Shown: positions 63,151 to 64,000 of the stretch, piece after piece | Position numbering within the stretch: the stretch's first letter is position 1 | Layout: the number at the start of each line of letters is the position of its first letter | DNA from: Atrichornis clamosus | Taxonomy: Eukaryota; Chordata; Aves; Passeriformes; Menuridae | Assembly: GCA_013400975.1 (NCBI GenBank) | Contig: WBMZ01009041.1 | Location: 1-64,000 of the forward strand | DNA length: 64,000 nucleotides | Direction: 5' to 3' | The notes under the pieces: model-generated | Seen by the model: only the letters and a program-made list of their open reading frames with translations | The model's database searches: none | Told to the model about the DNA's origin: nothing | Program-made: the position numbers and the translations under genes

Positions 63151-64000
63151 AGGTGAGGACTTCTTGACTTCTTTATATGGTGATGGACCACCCCTGACCC
63201 TGGAGGAGGTGGTCCTTGAGAATCAATCAGCTTTTCGCAAAAAAAGTCAGGAAAAAAGAGATAGTGAACACAAGTGGGTCTGCTAAAAGAACTCTTCAGA
63301 AGATCATAAGAAAAGAAGTTTCTAAATAATAAATTATTTGCTTTTACTGTTCACAATAATCTAAGTTTCATTTATGAGTTCTCCTGATCCAAAGCTCTGC
63401 CATGGATTCTGGGTTAAAAATTACTGGGAAGCAGTGGATATTATCAGTGTTGAGCCTTTCCTTTTCTGAAAAATTATAATGTATTGAGTAGCCAAGGTAT
63501 AACCTCTTTTTAGCATCCGGGTTATGAGCAGAAAATTTGAGTCCTATGCTACATGAGTTAGTTTTTCTAGAAATCCCAGACACTATACACACAAATACAA
63601 TCACAGATAGTTTGCTCTTTTTCTTCCCCACTTCCCCACTTTGTGCTGATTCTTAATTATTTCCATATAAATCCTGTTGAATTCTCATCACATTGTTTCT
63701 CTTTGTTGCTTAATATTTCTTCATCAAGATTTGAGATTTCTCTATAGACCTCTGTCAGAGACTGAAATAGTTCACACCTTAAACATTGTTATAAAGTTTT
63801 GCTTATTAGAGCAAAACTATATAAAAAAGCCAACGAAACCCACCCCTCCCTGAAGATGCGTGACTGGAACTTTGGGCTGAGAGTTAAACTGCTGAGATTA
63901 GAGAAAGGGAAACCTATTCTTCAGTCATCTCAGGACTGGCGAGAACGAAACAAGGCTGGAGGAAAAGAATGAAAGCCAAACCCAGCAGCTGTGCTAGGAA
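63151..64000. other. Unique stretch to window end
   Basis: It includes a short plus-strand frame (63101-63286, 61 codons) that begins inside the CR1 and leaves it. The tail reads 'GPPLTLEEVVLENQSAF' and then a lysine-rich end, which I do not recognise. A minus-strand 87-codon frame (63368-63631) has no domain. The last 150 bases become somewhat less AT-rich. Confidence 0.45.

Overview
The window looks like non-coding nuclear DNA from a bird. It is AT-rich and has no long open reading frame: the longest is 154 codons and lies inside a retroposon. It carries many CR1 retroposon pieces whose 3' ends finish in the avian-style run 'ccttccaac...attctatgatt', plus a relic of an ERVL-type endogenous retrovirus. 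I see no prokaryotic features (no operons, ribosome-binding sites or CRISPR array). No protein-coding exon, rRNA or tRNA gene could be supported by eye. The window is best read as an intron or intergenic gene-poor stretch; the sequence alone does not say which, and the species cannot be fixed.

Layout. Bases 1-1714 hold a decayed ERVL pol and leader on the minus strand, next to a candidate primer-binding site and an LTR remnant (1715-1817). A CR1 3' end on the plus strand follows at 1818-1913. From about 1.9 to 15.9 kb there is mostly unique AT-rich DNA with one old CR1 piece (7272-7510) and a CCAA/A-rich tract. From 15.9 to 33.3 kb CR1 pieces are frequent on both strands, including two long ones (22975-24192 plus, 30384-31560 minus). 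The 34-37 kb region has a long pure CTTT array, an ATTTT array and a perfect 245-bp head-to-tail tandem duplication (36056-36545). From 42.8 to 45.1 kb there are three more CR1 pieces, one split by an A-rich insert. A GC-rich island of about 400 bp at 50.1-50.5 kb is open on both strands and unexplained. A CR1 with an internal deletion lies at 52377-52800. A second, weaker GC-richer patch sits at 56.57-57.0 kb, an AAAAG array at 60.6 kb and a long minus-strand CR1 at 62290-63150.

I count 15 CR1 pieces: 9 plus, 6 minus. All begin part-way through the element and most reach its 3' end, as expected for target-primed reverse transcription with 5' truncation. All ORF2 remnants carry gaps, stops or frameshifts, so no active element is present. 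Nothing here forms a coherent gene system. The items most worth a second look are the perfect 245-bp duplication, the GC-rich island at 50 kb and the internally deleted ERVL relic. All family calls were made by eye from remembered consensus features, without alignment.
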